A DNA stretch of 64,000 bases, from the NCBI GenBank assembly GCA_019843655.1, contig JACDQD010000002.1, forward strand, positions 11,803,154 to 11,867,153. The letters are read 5' to 3'. Positions 24,211 through 38,037 of the stretch are shown one piece after another. The stretch comes from Lethocerus indicus (Eukaryota; Arthropoda; Insecta; Hemiptera; Belostomatidae). Position 1 is the stretch's first letter. The number at the start of each line of letters is the position of its first letter. The position numbers and the translations under genes were made by a program. Under the pieces are notes generated by a model. That model saw only the letters and a program-made list of their open reading frames with translations, had not been told where the DNA came from and ran no database searches.

Positions 24211-26662
24211 CTCTTATATTACAGGTAGCGACCGGTACTCAAAATTAATCCATTTATCTTCATTAAAAATAAGTCGTCGGATATAACTAAACTTTTAATT
24301 GATAATTTAAACCGCTGTCATTTAATATGGTCCCCGATGTTTTCCCGAGAAGACGGATTAATTAATAAGCCGCTCCGATTTATTTTATAAATATGAGGAC
24401 TTCTTAAATGTTGAAGAAATTCGATAGCGACACCTTGGCTGATATTTCGGGTTTCAAATTAAACCGTGTTTTATGTTCGGTCGCTTGCTATATATAACTG
24501 GTGTCAAGGTGAACCTCTCAAATCACGCCATACGAAAAGGATCCTTGATATTCGCAGGAAAGGTTTAAATTCTGCTTCGCGGCCAGCTGCATTGTCTTAA
24601 AATGGATTCTTACGCGTTTTTATTTTCCGACATCGAACAAAGAGGCTTTGGGCAGGCCGGCCTACACGAAGCGGGCGTGGGATGTATTCCAGTGGGCGTC
24701 ACACCCACTCCCCAACCACCATGATCTAAATAGCTGAATACGCAGTATGCTTTACGAACAAGGAGTGGACGGATTCGCCGTATGCATTACTAATTCCATG
24801 TCTACATTGTCTACTATGTTTGAAACATGAAATTTAACAGCTATTAATGCTACACCGCCAATGGAGGTCTATAATACGACGAGCCTATTTAAACGGTTAT
24901 TAAAGTGACACCAGTACCTGAAGAGACCCAAAGAAGTAGATAAAAATTTTACAAGTACAAACAAGTACTACAATTAATATTAATAAAGTTTGCTGTACAT
25001 GAGTCAATTTGTCTTGTATAAATGCTTCCTCGAAGACTGCTGTTCGTAGGGAATTGAAAAGAAGTCTCTCCTCGAATACGGGGGAGCCTGTATAAGGGGG
25101 AAACCCCAACCGAGGGCTTGCAGAGGCTGAGTTTGAAATGATTAACTTTTTCTCCATTGCCTTTTTTGGATGGGGCTCGAATCGCTCGAGTCTCGGATTT
25201 ACAACAGTTTGCCAAGCAGATAATTTGCTGACAGGCTATACATTAACAAATTTACAAAACTGGAATTTAAGATCATAAAAAACCATGGGCAACAAATAAA
25301 ATATGTTTATCTGGTCTGCCATTTGATATATAATTAACATCGTATTTTGTGTTTTAAGGGTTCTCCAAACCTTCTTGTTTCAGACATTACCAGTCAGAGT
25401 TTTTTCCACAGTAATTGTTGGATTATACTAAATAACAATTCTACTAAATTTCAGAAATACAATCATAAACATATAAATAAAGTGCGCTTTTTTAAAATTA
25501 AAAGTCACGAATATTACGTCCCTGGACGAAGGTTCCGCTCCTGTGGCAGGATGAAGACCTGCGAAAATCCTTGGTAAAGTCATGCACAGTGAGTTTTTCG
25601 TATTCTACATAAGAGTATTGTTTCTTCTTCAGCTATTACAACAATATCTTCAATGTGCAATAGCAGGGGGTGCGAGTGGTTGAAATTACCTAGGGATGCG
25701 CCTTAGTGTCACATATCGCTATGATCTACGAAAAGTACTACAGTATCGTTATCGTCATAACATATGGACGCTAAGATCTGTCAAATACTCCGCAAACATA
25801 CTCCAAATACTCCGGTATGACACTTTTGCCCCGTCCAGTGGTAGTTTGAAGTACACGCGTTGAAGTATCACCCCGTTATTAAAGCTCTTTCCGATGGACC
25901 AAGTTAGGATGTAACAGACAGACCTAAATTGTGTCTAGTTTCCGACGGTTGAATCGTCCTTTGGTCATAGCCCTCGTGCGATACCTATTTGGTTATTTCG
26001 TTCGTAATACTGGCCAACGATGATTTAGTCAAATTAAATATATCCTATCTAGCGTTACATTATAGTAATATAGTTTGAGTTTAATATTTGAGCCGGTATA
26101 GGCACATCCGGCAAGAAGGGGGCGAACATTGTCGGGTGAATGCCACCGGCCCACACCACCTGCCTAATTCCTCTTTTGCCCGATCATTCCGGGAAAAAAA
26201 GAACTGTTTTTTCTGTCATTAATGTCACCCGAGGATTTATACTCGTTCATGAAATTGAAACTTTTATACACATAATAAGAAATTCAAACTACTTAATTCA
26301 TGGTGAATGATGAGGGAAGCTTTAGAATATCGACTTGTTTAGTTGTTTTCGACCATTCACCCACAACAGTCGCATTGCATCGGTAATACCGTGTGATACT
26401 TAAGCATCGTCAGCCGCTGATGGAGCCTTCCATCAAAATTGTCACTATACCGCTGATCTCATTATATTAATGATGGAACGCTAAAGGCCATGATGACAAA
26501 TCGACACAGTTATATAACAGGCATTATCAATTCTTGAAAATAGTTCCTTCTGCGACTACAAAACTATTTAAATATTTAAATGACACAATTCGCATGTGAT
26601 GTTTACAGTATGACAGCAACATACCCTTAAGATACGCAAACGATAGACTAACAAAACACAGT

Positions 26663-26685
26663 AAGGATGTCCCTGGGACATCCTT
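26663..26685. repeat. Near-perfect 23-bp palindrome
   Basis: AAGGATGTCCC at 26663-26673 and GGGACATCCTT at 26675-26685 are exact reverse complements separated by a single T. The spacing suits a dimeric DNA-binding protein better than an RNA hairpin, because there is no room for a loop without opening the stem. No gene lies nearby. Confidence 0.8.
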
Positions 26686-28822
26686 GGGAAGAAAAGCTTA
26701 GGCGTTATTTTAATATTTAACAGGCGGTTTGTGCCGTAGCTGGGAGGAAGTTGGAGCCCCGGAAGCGCGGCCCCGCTCAGTTTATGCCATAACTGTCAGA
26801 ACATCCGTATTGGATCTTTAATTTTATTCGCGGCATCAGGTTCCAGAATAATGCCGGGGAGGACTCGGGCCAGACGATGAAGTCACACTCGAGTCACAGC
26901 CGTTGGAACGAATACGTAATGAGTTCGATGATTTCTTCTCCGGTTTCGCTTTATCGGATAGCTTACGTTTTATGCACATTATGACATTTTGATATGATAG
27001 TTTAAAGTGCAACTTAATTTCAGTCCGTTTCGAATTATGCTTCTCCTCGAGTCTCGTTCAGTGACATTATTGCAGTAACGTGTAGATTATTAAGAACGGA
27101 GGAGGTGTTGTGCTTAAATGTTATTTACGAAAAATAATTAAAAAAGAGATTGGAAAGAAGTGCTTTTTTTCTATGACTGAAAAGGAGAGGAGAGAGTATG
27201 AAGTTTTGCGGGAAACAAACTCCTTTTACAGTGTTAGTTAGTTGGATAATGAAACCTACTCTTTAAATCAGTGGTTACGCTCGATTTCGGTCCTAGTTAG
27301 TTGGTGAACGCAACGCCAACCCGTGCGTAGCGGACCGAACAAGAAAGAAAATTGTTTGGTGAACATTTCCTGAAACTGCCAGTGAAATTTTTACTCCAAC
27401 CAGGAATTCGTATCCCGTTTACGACAGAAAGATGTAAAAATCTGGAGTACAAAACCTATGAATCTGCTTTTCAGAGGCGCAGCAAGCAACATGTTTTTAC
27501 TCTGAGAAATCGAATGCCTCAGAAATAGACTGCATCATGAATTATGCATCAATGTAACGGTACAATCCATTGAAATAGTGAACCCAAGACAGGATAAAAT
27601 GTTGGCTGATACTCAGATGGTGGATAATACTCGTGATCGTCGGTTCTATGTAAAGCAGTTTAATAAAACTCGAAACGACAAGGAAGAACATGCGTTTCTC
27701 GCGTTAATAAGAAAACCTCGTTCATAAAAAATCGATTAGAATCTTCGGTATCAGCATGGTCAAATTTAAATTATCGCATAAATGAATCTTCAATCCAGGA
27801 AGCGGAGGTTGAAATAAGACTGTGATTTATATATACCAATTTTATAAAAGCATAAACGTCTGAAACCCGCCTTCGTTGACTGCCTCATTCGTTGAGTCAT
27901 CAGAAATTCCCGTACACCCACCCGGGCGAGAAAGGCGACCAGAATCATCGAAACGGGTTTGTGACGGCATCTGTGTTAACACTGCGTACGGGTTTCGTCC
28001 AAAAGTCTATCGCTTTCAATATCTTACATAGCTCCATGAGTCCTGAAATGAACAGGAATTTTTCTCAACGGTGTGCACAGTGGGTATACAATCCTACCAC
28101 TTTTGATTTAAACTCAGAATCGTTCTCTCATACTCTACCCGGTTTTTCAGTATATTCTTCCAAAAGATCGTGCATAATTCCGATGGCTGCTGCTGGGACG
28201 TAGATTGAGCACAAATCGTGGATTTGTATTTTCAAATACACGATTCAAACAAATGGCTCAAGTACAGCGACAGTACGTTTCAACAACTGAAGGGAAGACA
28301 AGGCAGGTTGAAGTAATTCGTGCCGATGGAAAAACCTGGGAACACCAAAACTGAAGAGCTATTCCGGTTTAGCAATCGAGATCGAAATTTTGATTTCCAA
28401 AGTAGAAATGAGTTATTGCATGTCGGAACAAGAGCTGGAAGATAAAGAGGTAGACAATAACCGTGATGGTCCGATGATAGTTAGCCGGTGCCAAATGTCA
28501 GCCAGCCAGCGTTCTGCAATTATAAGTTTCCGTTCTAGTTTTGAGCCGGCGCTCGATTCGAACCGATCCCTGGCGAATAAATCCATCGGTCACGCCGCGT
28601 TTTGGTTTCAACCTCGTTTCCTCCCCTGCTGATTTCGATCCAATCCACGACTGACGGATTAGACACGTATTTCTGATCACTGGTTCCTTAACGCTGGAAA
28701 CGCCGGCCTGTACCGTTGCCCTCTGAGGAGGGCTCTGCCGAGGTTCCCACAGCTATGTATTGGCAAGTAAAAGACTCCTTTGCGAACCCAAGTCATACAG
28801 AGTTTGGCTTATAAGTAATATC

Positions 28823-28848
28823 TTATTATTATTATTATTCTATTATTA
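28823..28848. repeat. (TTA)n microsatellite
   Basis: About five and a half TTA units, one C interruption and two further units. An ordinary simple repeat. Confidence 0.9.
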
Positions 28849-31800
28849 GGAGGAAACAGTTTTCCAATATTCGATTTTATACTTAGATCCAATAAGACAT
28901 AGTGGAAATATTAAGGACCTACAGTGCTGCAGATATCATGCATTCAGAGCAGCTGAAAAGATTCAATTTTCACATTAACAAATCCTGTACACTAGTTTTC
29001 TGGACTTGTACTCAAACTGACTATCTCTACCCTCTCTTTCTATTGCTATACGGCAGGTGAGAACTCGTGGCACAGGAACAGGTGTTCCTAATTAATGCTG
29101 AATTCAAGTACACATCGCTTTGATTGTTGTGCAATGTAAGAACCTACCACCTTTTTAGGCACAACCACCAGGCTCCAAACCTATGGGGTGTTTTTACCCG
29201 TTTTTGGATCGGAGTGCTCGGAGTTAACAGGTATAGAATAACTGCATACTCTCCCGGTGATTTCATATAACCGGCGTGATAATCGGTTGAAATCAAAAGA
29301 AATACCGCCTCATTTCTGCGAAAACATAAGTGAGAATCTCCAGAAACGGCCAATAGGTGTAATTTTTCACCGTAGAGTTAAGAGCCCTAAAATTTGTAGC
29401 AAGGTGCCATAAGAGGAGATGTCGGTTCCTTTGCGGCTGCAGACTGGTCCTGCAGCCCGAGGCGGATAAGTGTTTACAGGTACTAGAATATATTAGTGCA
29501 GGCCTAAAAGCATTAGTTTAACGGAGAAAAATGTTTTGCTTCTAATGTATTTTCTAAAGACCAGGTTGTCTAAGCCCGGAGACGGGACAACGCTTTGTCC
29601 GGATTTTTAATCGGACGACTGAAGTCAGCCTTCTGGTAAGAAGGGCTCCATTGTAACATGGACTTCCTCCTATTGTTAAACGCGCGTTGCCTTCCAAATC
29701 AAGATGGAACGTTTGAACCGGAGATTGTCGGGAGGGAGGACGGCAGAGGGTCCAGACGTCACTCTATATCATGGCGTCCATGATAGCCGCCAGATGACGT
29801 CTCGCAAGGAAAGGAGAACCCACTGCCATAAAAAACGTTCATTTGCATGTGTAGTGGGCGTTGATCTGAGCTTTGCATTTTTACGCTCTATTTAAATGCA
29901 GACAGAGGGGTCGTTTCCCTCGCCATGCGCCTCGGGCCTCTTTGGTAGTGAACGTTTCCTTGCGAACGCGTTTTCCTTGATACAGGATTCAATGTTCATC
30001 CTGATTAACAGCTTTCTTTATTATATGACCCGATATGCTGATAAATGAGAACCATACAATTAGGTTAATTACATAGACAACCCTATTGGATACGAGGATG
30101 GAAAAATATTTAACGAGTTATATGGAGGTCAATTTTTTTTAGTGCAATGGGTTAGTGGAATTATATTAATAATTAATAGGTAATAACGGTCAGGCTCTCG
30201 GCTATGCTTCCTGAATACTACCAAAGGTTTTGTTTCCCCCGAATCTGTTAAGAGGGACTATCGGCTATGTCCATCTTTCTGCTAGATAGGGAAGCGGCGC
30301 GATTTCCTTAAAGTGGGTACGGTGTGTCGGTTCTGGAAACTCCAGGATTATTAAAGCGAGTTGAATTTCCGTTTGGTAGCAAATATCCTGGCGTTTCACC
30401 GGGGCATGCAAGTTGATGCCTAATCGGGGCTTAATGCCACATGCCTTAATTCCTGGCCAAAGTCGTGCGCCTTCTAAGGCGGAGGCCGCATGCGGGCGGT
30501 CGGAACCTTCTAAACCCTATTTATGTTTACGGACCGGTGCCATGTTACGAGAATTTCTCATTTGAACTTCTCTTATGTTCTCTGTACGGACCAGAGTGTA
30601 GTTGCCGTTAATGTAAATTGCAATTAGGAGCAATTTAGTTTTAAAATTCAAATTCATTTAAACTGGATAATGCAAAAAGTATGTAGGCTATAGTGTAATT
30701 CTTAGTTTACATTTTTAGTTAAACGATAAACGGTACATACGTTTTGAGGTTCAGTATGCACTGATTTAGGATGCGAGATGATAAAATGCCGTAGCAATTA
30801 CCTGGAACAAAAGAACAATGTTAGTCAGCAAACGAATTGTACACTTGCTTGTTTAATTAGTAGAAAGGTAGTTTAATTTATGGAACAGAAGCGGAAGTAA
30901 TCGATTACTCTAGCTCAACTTCGGACAAAATTCGTAGATAATTAACAGTTTTTTCTAATTACAATATTCTACCGATATTACATCTATTAGGCTAAATTTA
31001 ATCTAATGCATGCACCGCAGTCATACGCGGTTCACAAGACATCCTCTACAATAAGAACAATTAAATAAACCACAAAATATATTTTTCTATTTTGTTTAAG
31101 TTATGAGGATTTGAGCTGCGATAATTATTGTGGAAAAAGGGCAAAGCTCAAGTATATCTGCAGCATTCTTTTCCCATTTACATTTTATAAGTTGGGAATT
31201 CTACTTTAAACCGGTTTATTTCTACTCCTGCTCTCTTGAACTACAGAGATTGGGCGGCAAACGTTGGAATATTGGAGTGGACAGACCATGTTTAGTCTAG
31301 ACGTAATGAGAGGTATAAACGTACAAGCACATGCTCACAGTTCACTCCACCATATATGCACTTATCATCTGGATCATTTTCTCATAATAACACGCGTGGA
31401 CTAGTTTAAATAATTATTCTTTAATTGGGCTAAACCCAATTTAGTAATTAAATCTAATATTAGAAATCTACTGTTTTCGCATTGTATTCTAAGATAGTAA
31501 GTATTGCCATTCCATTTTCGCAATTAAATAGTAAGCTAAGTAATTAGGTTAGGACAACTCAATTCCCTACTTTATATATTCAGATATGTTCGGCATACAA
31601 ATGTATACATGAATTATTTTCACCTGGCTACTTTTACATATGTAAATAGAAGAAAATAGTACGTGGAATAAGGCGATAAGTTTTGTGTACTCATTTCTTT
31701 TTGGCAACAATTATTCATAATTAAATCAGCCTTTAATTGTTTGATCAGATGTCTCGCACTGACGACAGCATCATTGATCATTTTATTGTCACGAATATTA

Positions 31801-33309
31801 ATGACCCAACAGCATTATTCACATTATCAGATTACTAATGGCTAGAGGAAACAAACACGACGCCTGATTCGATTTCATAAGATGGGAACCCCTTCGAAAA
31901 TGACATTGCTTTGATTAAACCGAGCAACAACAGATATTAATAGCCGGCGGCCGACAATACGATATATTTCGAGTGGGCACGTAAGAGCAAATAAAAAGTA
32001 AGACTGGAAACATCCTTATTATCTTAATACCAGGTTGTTCATCGTTAATAATATCCCTCGGTTCTTCGGGCTAACACGCGTTGGCACTCGGCTAATTTAT
32101 TTCGTACCGCCTTTCGGGAGTATCGGGGTTTCTCCAGACGGGAATGAAACAGAAACCGGCCGTGCCTTCTAAACAAAGCGCAAATACTCAAAACAGCACA
32201 CTATTCCGTTCCCTTCCGTTCACATCAATTCTTCCTTAAGAATTGATAAACAGGAACGGATGGAAAAAAACGTTTTCTATATTTAATTGACAGTCCAAAC
32301 AATAATGCCATATTCCTAGCACGTATCTGGCAATAAGAACCTATAATATAATGTGTACAATAAATCAGTATTAACTGTAGTAATGAAAAACTAAGATATA
32401 ATTATGCCAAATCACACGACCAAATATGGTTTAGCTGTGCACCCGATTGTTTATGGGACGTCAGCTGACGCAACCCTCGAAGTAGTTTTTGATACAATTA
32501 GAAAATTGGAAATGGATCGCTTTACGTTTTTGTAGAGTTTGTTTGTTTAGAAATTCATAGGCTCATTCGATTTTGTTGTCGCGTCACCGTTTGAACCCTC
32601 GTTTGGCCCGCATTTAAATCTTACGAGCGCTCTGTCCCCAGTGTAGGGAAATGGTAGTTACGGTTGGGCACGTACATAAGAAGCAATGAGGGTGGAACAT
32701 CGGTAGTCGATAATAAGCATGAGGAGGGCCGTCCGTTAATAATAGAGGGAGGAGGATTGCTGGCCGAGGCAGGCATCCGGAGGCCGCCTAATATATTTAG
32801 CGGAGGTTATCGGCTCGCGGACCGAGAAAAAAGGAACGGAATGATCAGCCAGGAGACGGGTCCGTCCAGCGAGGGCCCCGATTTTTAAAAACAAAGCCCA
32901 AACGAGCGATCGAAGCGAAATCCGGCCCCCGGAGATTACTATTAATTCGGCCGGTCGGCGTTCAACGTTTTTCGAAGCGGGGCGTCGTCTAAAATGGCAA
33001 ATCGGCCCAACGGGGTGAACGAACCTTACGGCCTTAAGCCCGCCCGTCGGAGGCGGCCGCGTCCCGGCCCCGGCCCGCCCCTTTACCGCACCCACCGCCA
33101 ACAAGACAACGGGCGCGAGACCACCGTCCCACCTCCTTAACTCCCCCGACCGTTATGTCCAATATTTATCTTAGTAAACTAACCCCCTACCGCAGAAAAA
33201 AAGAGCGAGTTCGTTATTAGTACCTTAGTAGCGAGGCTATTAATTTCATTTGGGGGTGGGGTGGGCTCGCCGATGTAAACTAGGAAGCTCGTTTATAAAC
33301 CCCGGCCCG

Positions 33310-33317
33310 TGACGTCA
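33310..33317. promoter_or_regulatory. Full CRE palindrome TGACGTCA
   Basis: An exact CREB/ATF consensus just right of a very GC-rich segment (about 32.9-33.1 kb). It is a sequence match only; an 8-bp site is expected about once per window by chance. Confidence 0.3.
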
Positions 33318-35733
33318 CGCAGATTTGGATCTCAGAAAAATAATCGACCCCCATTTGTTTACCGTTGGGACGTAATCAACCCGCACTGGGCGTTCTATCA
33401 AACAACGTGAAAAAAAAGTTACTCCTGGAACGACAGGCGGAACAAAATATCGAGAATGATTGTAAGTCGTTACTGGATAACACCCACACAAAGGAGTATT
33501 AGTGAGAGGTTGTTTTTAATATAACACATTTTTTAACGAATCTAATAATTTTATGAGATAATATTGGCCATTTATTTCCATCCTTTGGTTTCTTTGATAC
33601 TTAAGGTACATTACCCCGGAGAGAGCAAAATATAAAATTGTTGTTGTTTATGTAAATTATTATTTTTAATTTTATAAACATCTAGAAAGAAATTATTACA
33701 ATTAGAATAATTATATATAAGGCGGGGAGGCGCCGGCCTACGGATATATAAATATATTTGTATTTATAGGCACATATGGTATAAGCGTGAGCGGACAATC
33801 GTACCGGACCCGACTCATGACTGGTCGAGCTGAATCCAACTCGTGTGGACGTAATGGGCGCTCGGGAAAGTATAAACGCCGAATTCGGAGACTGACAAAC
33901 CGTAATGATGTCCAGTTAATTTAGTAAGCAAATAGATAGGCGCCTATCGCCGGCTGGGATCTTAACTACCGCCGTGTAATACACTTAACAATACTTCGAG
34001 CGGACGGTTTTCATGCAACGCTGAAACCAATTTACCTACTGTATTTTTCGACGAGGAAAACATGGTCACGAGCCCGGACAACCAGTTGCAGGTTCGTTAA
34101 CCTCATTTGGAATACAGTGGCCGACTATTTATTTCTTTATACAAAAATAATAAACCTAAAAAATTAATGACCAGTTATTTTAATGATTTAAGCTCGAGAG
34201 AAATGACAGTGATACTGCAATGTATCCGATATAGTATTCGTATAATAAATGTATACGAATTAGTATGTGTTTATAATATTATATATAATTAATTAATAAT
34301 AATTTACAGCTAGGTTTTGCGATTTATTATAATTTGTGAAACTCTAAATTAGGGGTTATTATAGGGAATAAATTATGTTATTCCGGAAACGGAATAATTC
34401 ATCGGAAGATGTCTTGAAAAATGTGTACAGTTTTTGTTTTATATAACTAAACGACATGCAGTCTCTCTGTTCTCTAAATGTTGCATACTGTTTTCAATAA
34501 ATTGATTTTGCCAGATTGTAAGAATGGACAGGGGCGTTAGCTGGGGCAAGAACGCCAAATAACCTACAATCTGAGGCCGGCTCTTGATACTTTCACTCGA
34601 CAGTGACGTAACTCTAGAGTCAGCCCCAGTCTTGTGGTCATATCGGGGACAATGGAACTCCCACGGCTAGACAAAACTACCTTTCCCGTTCTATTATATT
34701 TCCTCGACGATTTTACTTCGGAGGAAATGTTGCTGTCTCTGAAATTTTTCTTTTATCATATTTGGTATCAAATGCCCGTTTTCCTTTTCAGGAGGTGAAA
34801 GGCCATTTGAAGGTACTGTATACTATATTCTGCAGTATCGTTTTCCCAGTGTAAACTAGCGGAAAATAGATTCAAATTGTTCTAAACTACACCAAAACAT
34901 AATACGAACAAAATTTATAATGGAGTGGTTTCATACTTGCGACTAATTGAACAGCGCATAGCATAAATAACCTTATATGTTGCTGTGCCTCCTTCGGAGG
35001 TCATAAACAGTTCGAACCTACAGAAATACTTAATGGTATTCGATTCAGTGGTTTACGAATAAAATTTGCAGTAATGACCAACAAAAACATTAAAAGCGAC
35101 ACCGCCTCGCCTACGGTACTTCCGTTTATTAACGGGTCAGCTCTAACGAATAACAGGAGGCGGAGGGAAAACGGGGGTATATTTTTGAAGCGGGATGATC
35201 CGGGCTGTTAGATAAGGCCCCAATAACGGTCTGGGCTAGTGCCCCGGGGGATAGTGCAGGGTGGGGAGAGAGGGAGTATCCTTTTGTGAAAATTAAATCG
35301 ACGGAAGCCGGCCGGTGTGACCGGTACTGCCCTCGCAGCGGCCCCTCAGAGGAGCCAGGCGATTGAGCCGTACCTATTCCCCGGGGACACGATCGCTCTT
35401 ATCTTCCCTCCCCAAATGCTAATTACTCTCAACTCCTCTCCAGAAAGGCCGGGGCGATTCCCGCTGCCGATTGCCGAGTTGACTTCACGGATAACAGATC
35501 TCGCTAATACCCCTCCAATAGGGGCGGTCTGGAATTCCGCAAACGGCCCGATCACGATTCGGAGGCTGCCGAGGAGAAACCGGCCGCAGCCTTCCTCGCT
35601 TTTCGGATCCCCCGCGTCCACTCCACGATTAAACGATTACACTTTGATTTTAGCCAACGGGCTAATAACAAAAAACCTCTAAACAATTTCAGCACCTGCA
35701 GTACTCAAACTTCTGACTGGTTACTCGAGCGTG

Positions 35734-35741
35734 TGACGTCA
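35734..35741. promoter_or_regulatory. Full CRE palindrome TGACGTCA
   Basis: Second exact CREB/ATF consensus, 2.4 kb from the first and just right of the GC-rich segment at 35.1-35.6 kb. It is a sequence match only. Confidence 0.3.
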
Positions 35742-37995
35742 GGTCGTACTGAGGGGATTACTGTCGTATATATAAATAAATACATCGCAACGAATGGAAA
35801 TGTATTATCCCATTAATTAAAGAAAATTTGTATTAATAAATAATGCGTTTAAATGATTTACTCTGTCTCTTTTCAGTAATTTATTATTATTTGACGGATG
35901 GTTTCAAACTCAGTAAGAAAGTGTCTTCACCGGGTGAAGTTAATTCTACCACCAGTAATTGGATAGTACAATGAAACTGAGACCTTATGACGCAATTCTC
36001 AAAAAAAATATTTAAAAATGAACTCGGCTTAAAATGCGAGGACGTTGTTTTGAACGACCCTCGCATTTAAATTTATGACGTACTCACATTTACTCAAAGC
36101 CGGGTACGAGGTAATGGAATCTCGATTAGGATCTTCACGGACACAGCTGCTTTATTGGCAACAATACGGAAACATAAACGAGACGTTACTACTCATCGTT
36201 CTTGAAATCTGAATATATCCGCAGGGACCTAGCGAAAAGATGAAAGCGGGATGGAACAGTGCGTAGGGAGGGCGTAACGCATCCGTCACACAAATGGTCG
36301 GTTGAGAAACGGAATTATGCCCGGTGCTAAGTATTTTCTAGTTTGTATTCTGCGAGCGCTCGCCGAGCTTACATGTTTATTAGTTCTGGGTACAAGAGAA
36401 GCGCAGGTAACAACATCCTTTTCAGAGGACGTCGGTCGGAGTGGTACAGGAGGGGGGGGGACTCACGTCTTAGCGGACGCCCAGTCTAACTGATTTGCAA
36501 CATCATCGTTGTCTAGTCGCCCCACACCGGGGGCATTTTACATTATTCTGGCAGGATGTATACGTCCGGTCGGACGCGAATTACTACGGTGGAAATAATT
36601 CGACCTAATATTAAAACAATCACTTCGCGATGACCTGCAAGACAGCTTTACGCCAAGAAGCTGGCTAATGCCGTTCCAGATAACAGAAAACTAAAATTCA
36701 CTACATAACTCGTCACCATCATCCCGGCTCACAATAGGATTTCAGGATCCAAAGTCATTTCCCGTTAATTTCTCTGCAATATTCGTCATGGGTCTTCGAA
36801 TATAACAAATGTCCAAAACATACTGAGTTAGCCAGATATAAATCATAGAGTTTATAGAATGGTAATATTGCTTAGTTTATAATCTTGCAGAGTCGGATTT
36901 AATCATTTACCGAAAGCCTCTCTGTCGACGGATCGATTAATGATCCTGCGTATTCGGATAAGAAAGAGATAGTGGTATTTGAGGGGCGCTCGTGTCATCG
37001 GCGGCTTTTTAGAGATTTTTCCTTCCTCCTCATCGTCCAATAGGGCGCCTCCTCTTTCAGCTCAACGCTGGTCCCAGTGAAACTCCTGAGCGCGTTCGAC
37101 TCGCTCGGCGGCGCGGAGGATGTCGACCGGCGGGGTCGAGCCCGGTCATGCCGAGCATGAAGACGGCGGGGGAAAGTGCCAATTTATTTAACGCGAGATG
37201 GCATCGCCGAGGGCGTTTCTATTAGCGGCGGGCTGATGGGCCGCAGTAAACGTACCGTACGGTCCCGCCCGATTATAGCCGGCCAATAAGTTACGTGTCG
37301 TGAGGACGAGCCTCACTGGCGAGCTCCGCCGTTTGACGCCGCTATTATTTCTTTTTCATACGCCCCGGCCACTCGACACACCCTATAAATGGCCTTATGG
37401 AAATTTCTTAATACGGCCTCAATTATGGCCTCCGGAGAAGTAAACGAGCGGGGAATATACGTAAATATCTTAACCGATCGGATAATCCCCCCTTCCACCC
37501 TTTCATCGCTTTATTGAGTAGCCGAGAAAATATTTTAAATGGGACAACTTCATCTTATCGGCAGTAAATTTTTTCCATACTTCTTAGTAGTGATAATAAA
37601 TCCTATTCCATAATTCTTGCGGCATCCCGCCTGCATTACTATTGTCTACCGTCGATAGCGGATCGACAATAAAAGCGCGTGATTCCATGTACAGGTGCCT
37701 CACTTATTTACAGAAAGAATGCCATCGAATAAACAGTAACAAATCGGCGAGCGAAGATCAAGAGAATGGTGATATTTAAGATACCCCATAACCTACCTTA
37801 TATATTTTGTAATTTTACGCGAGAGAAGGGTATTACGGAATAATTTTACGCGTCCTGATACCCCTTACGCCACCGGCTGGATTTATGTGTAGTTAAGTTT
37901 ATGAAAATGAAATGTTTATTTAAATATAATATTTAGTGTCGGGTAGATAAGGTGGCTGAATATTTGCGGCGGGTTATTAAACGGGTAAAAAGAGA

Positions 37996-38037
37996 GGGGC
38001 GGGCTATGGGGGGGGGCAGGGGAGGAGCAGAGGCGGG
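37996..38037 (+). other. G-quadruplex-prone G runs
   Basis: G runs of 4, 3, 9 and 4 at 37996-38022 are separated by loops of 1, 4 and 2 bases, with one more GGG at 38035-38037. This meets the usual four-run G-quadruplex rule and lies at the left edge of the GC-rich segment 37.9-38.4 kb. Confidence 0.7.

Noticed and set aside
24909..24920. Twelve-base match to the complement of insect miR-12
   Set aside because: The match stops after twelve bases, covers the 3' half and not the seed, and no precursor hairpin was seen.
31544..31553. Two TTAGG units, the insect telomere repeat
   Set aside because: Only two units; expected by chance. The CCTAACC near 17030 is likewise too short.
35317..35682. 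121-codon frame rich in Pro, Ala and Arg
   Set aside because: Mirrored by a 91-codon frame on the other strand, as expected from GC-rich composition; no domain seen.
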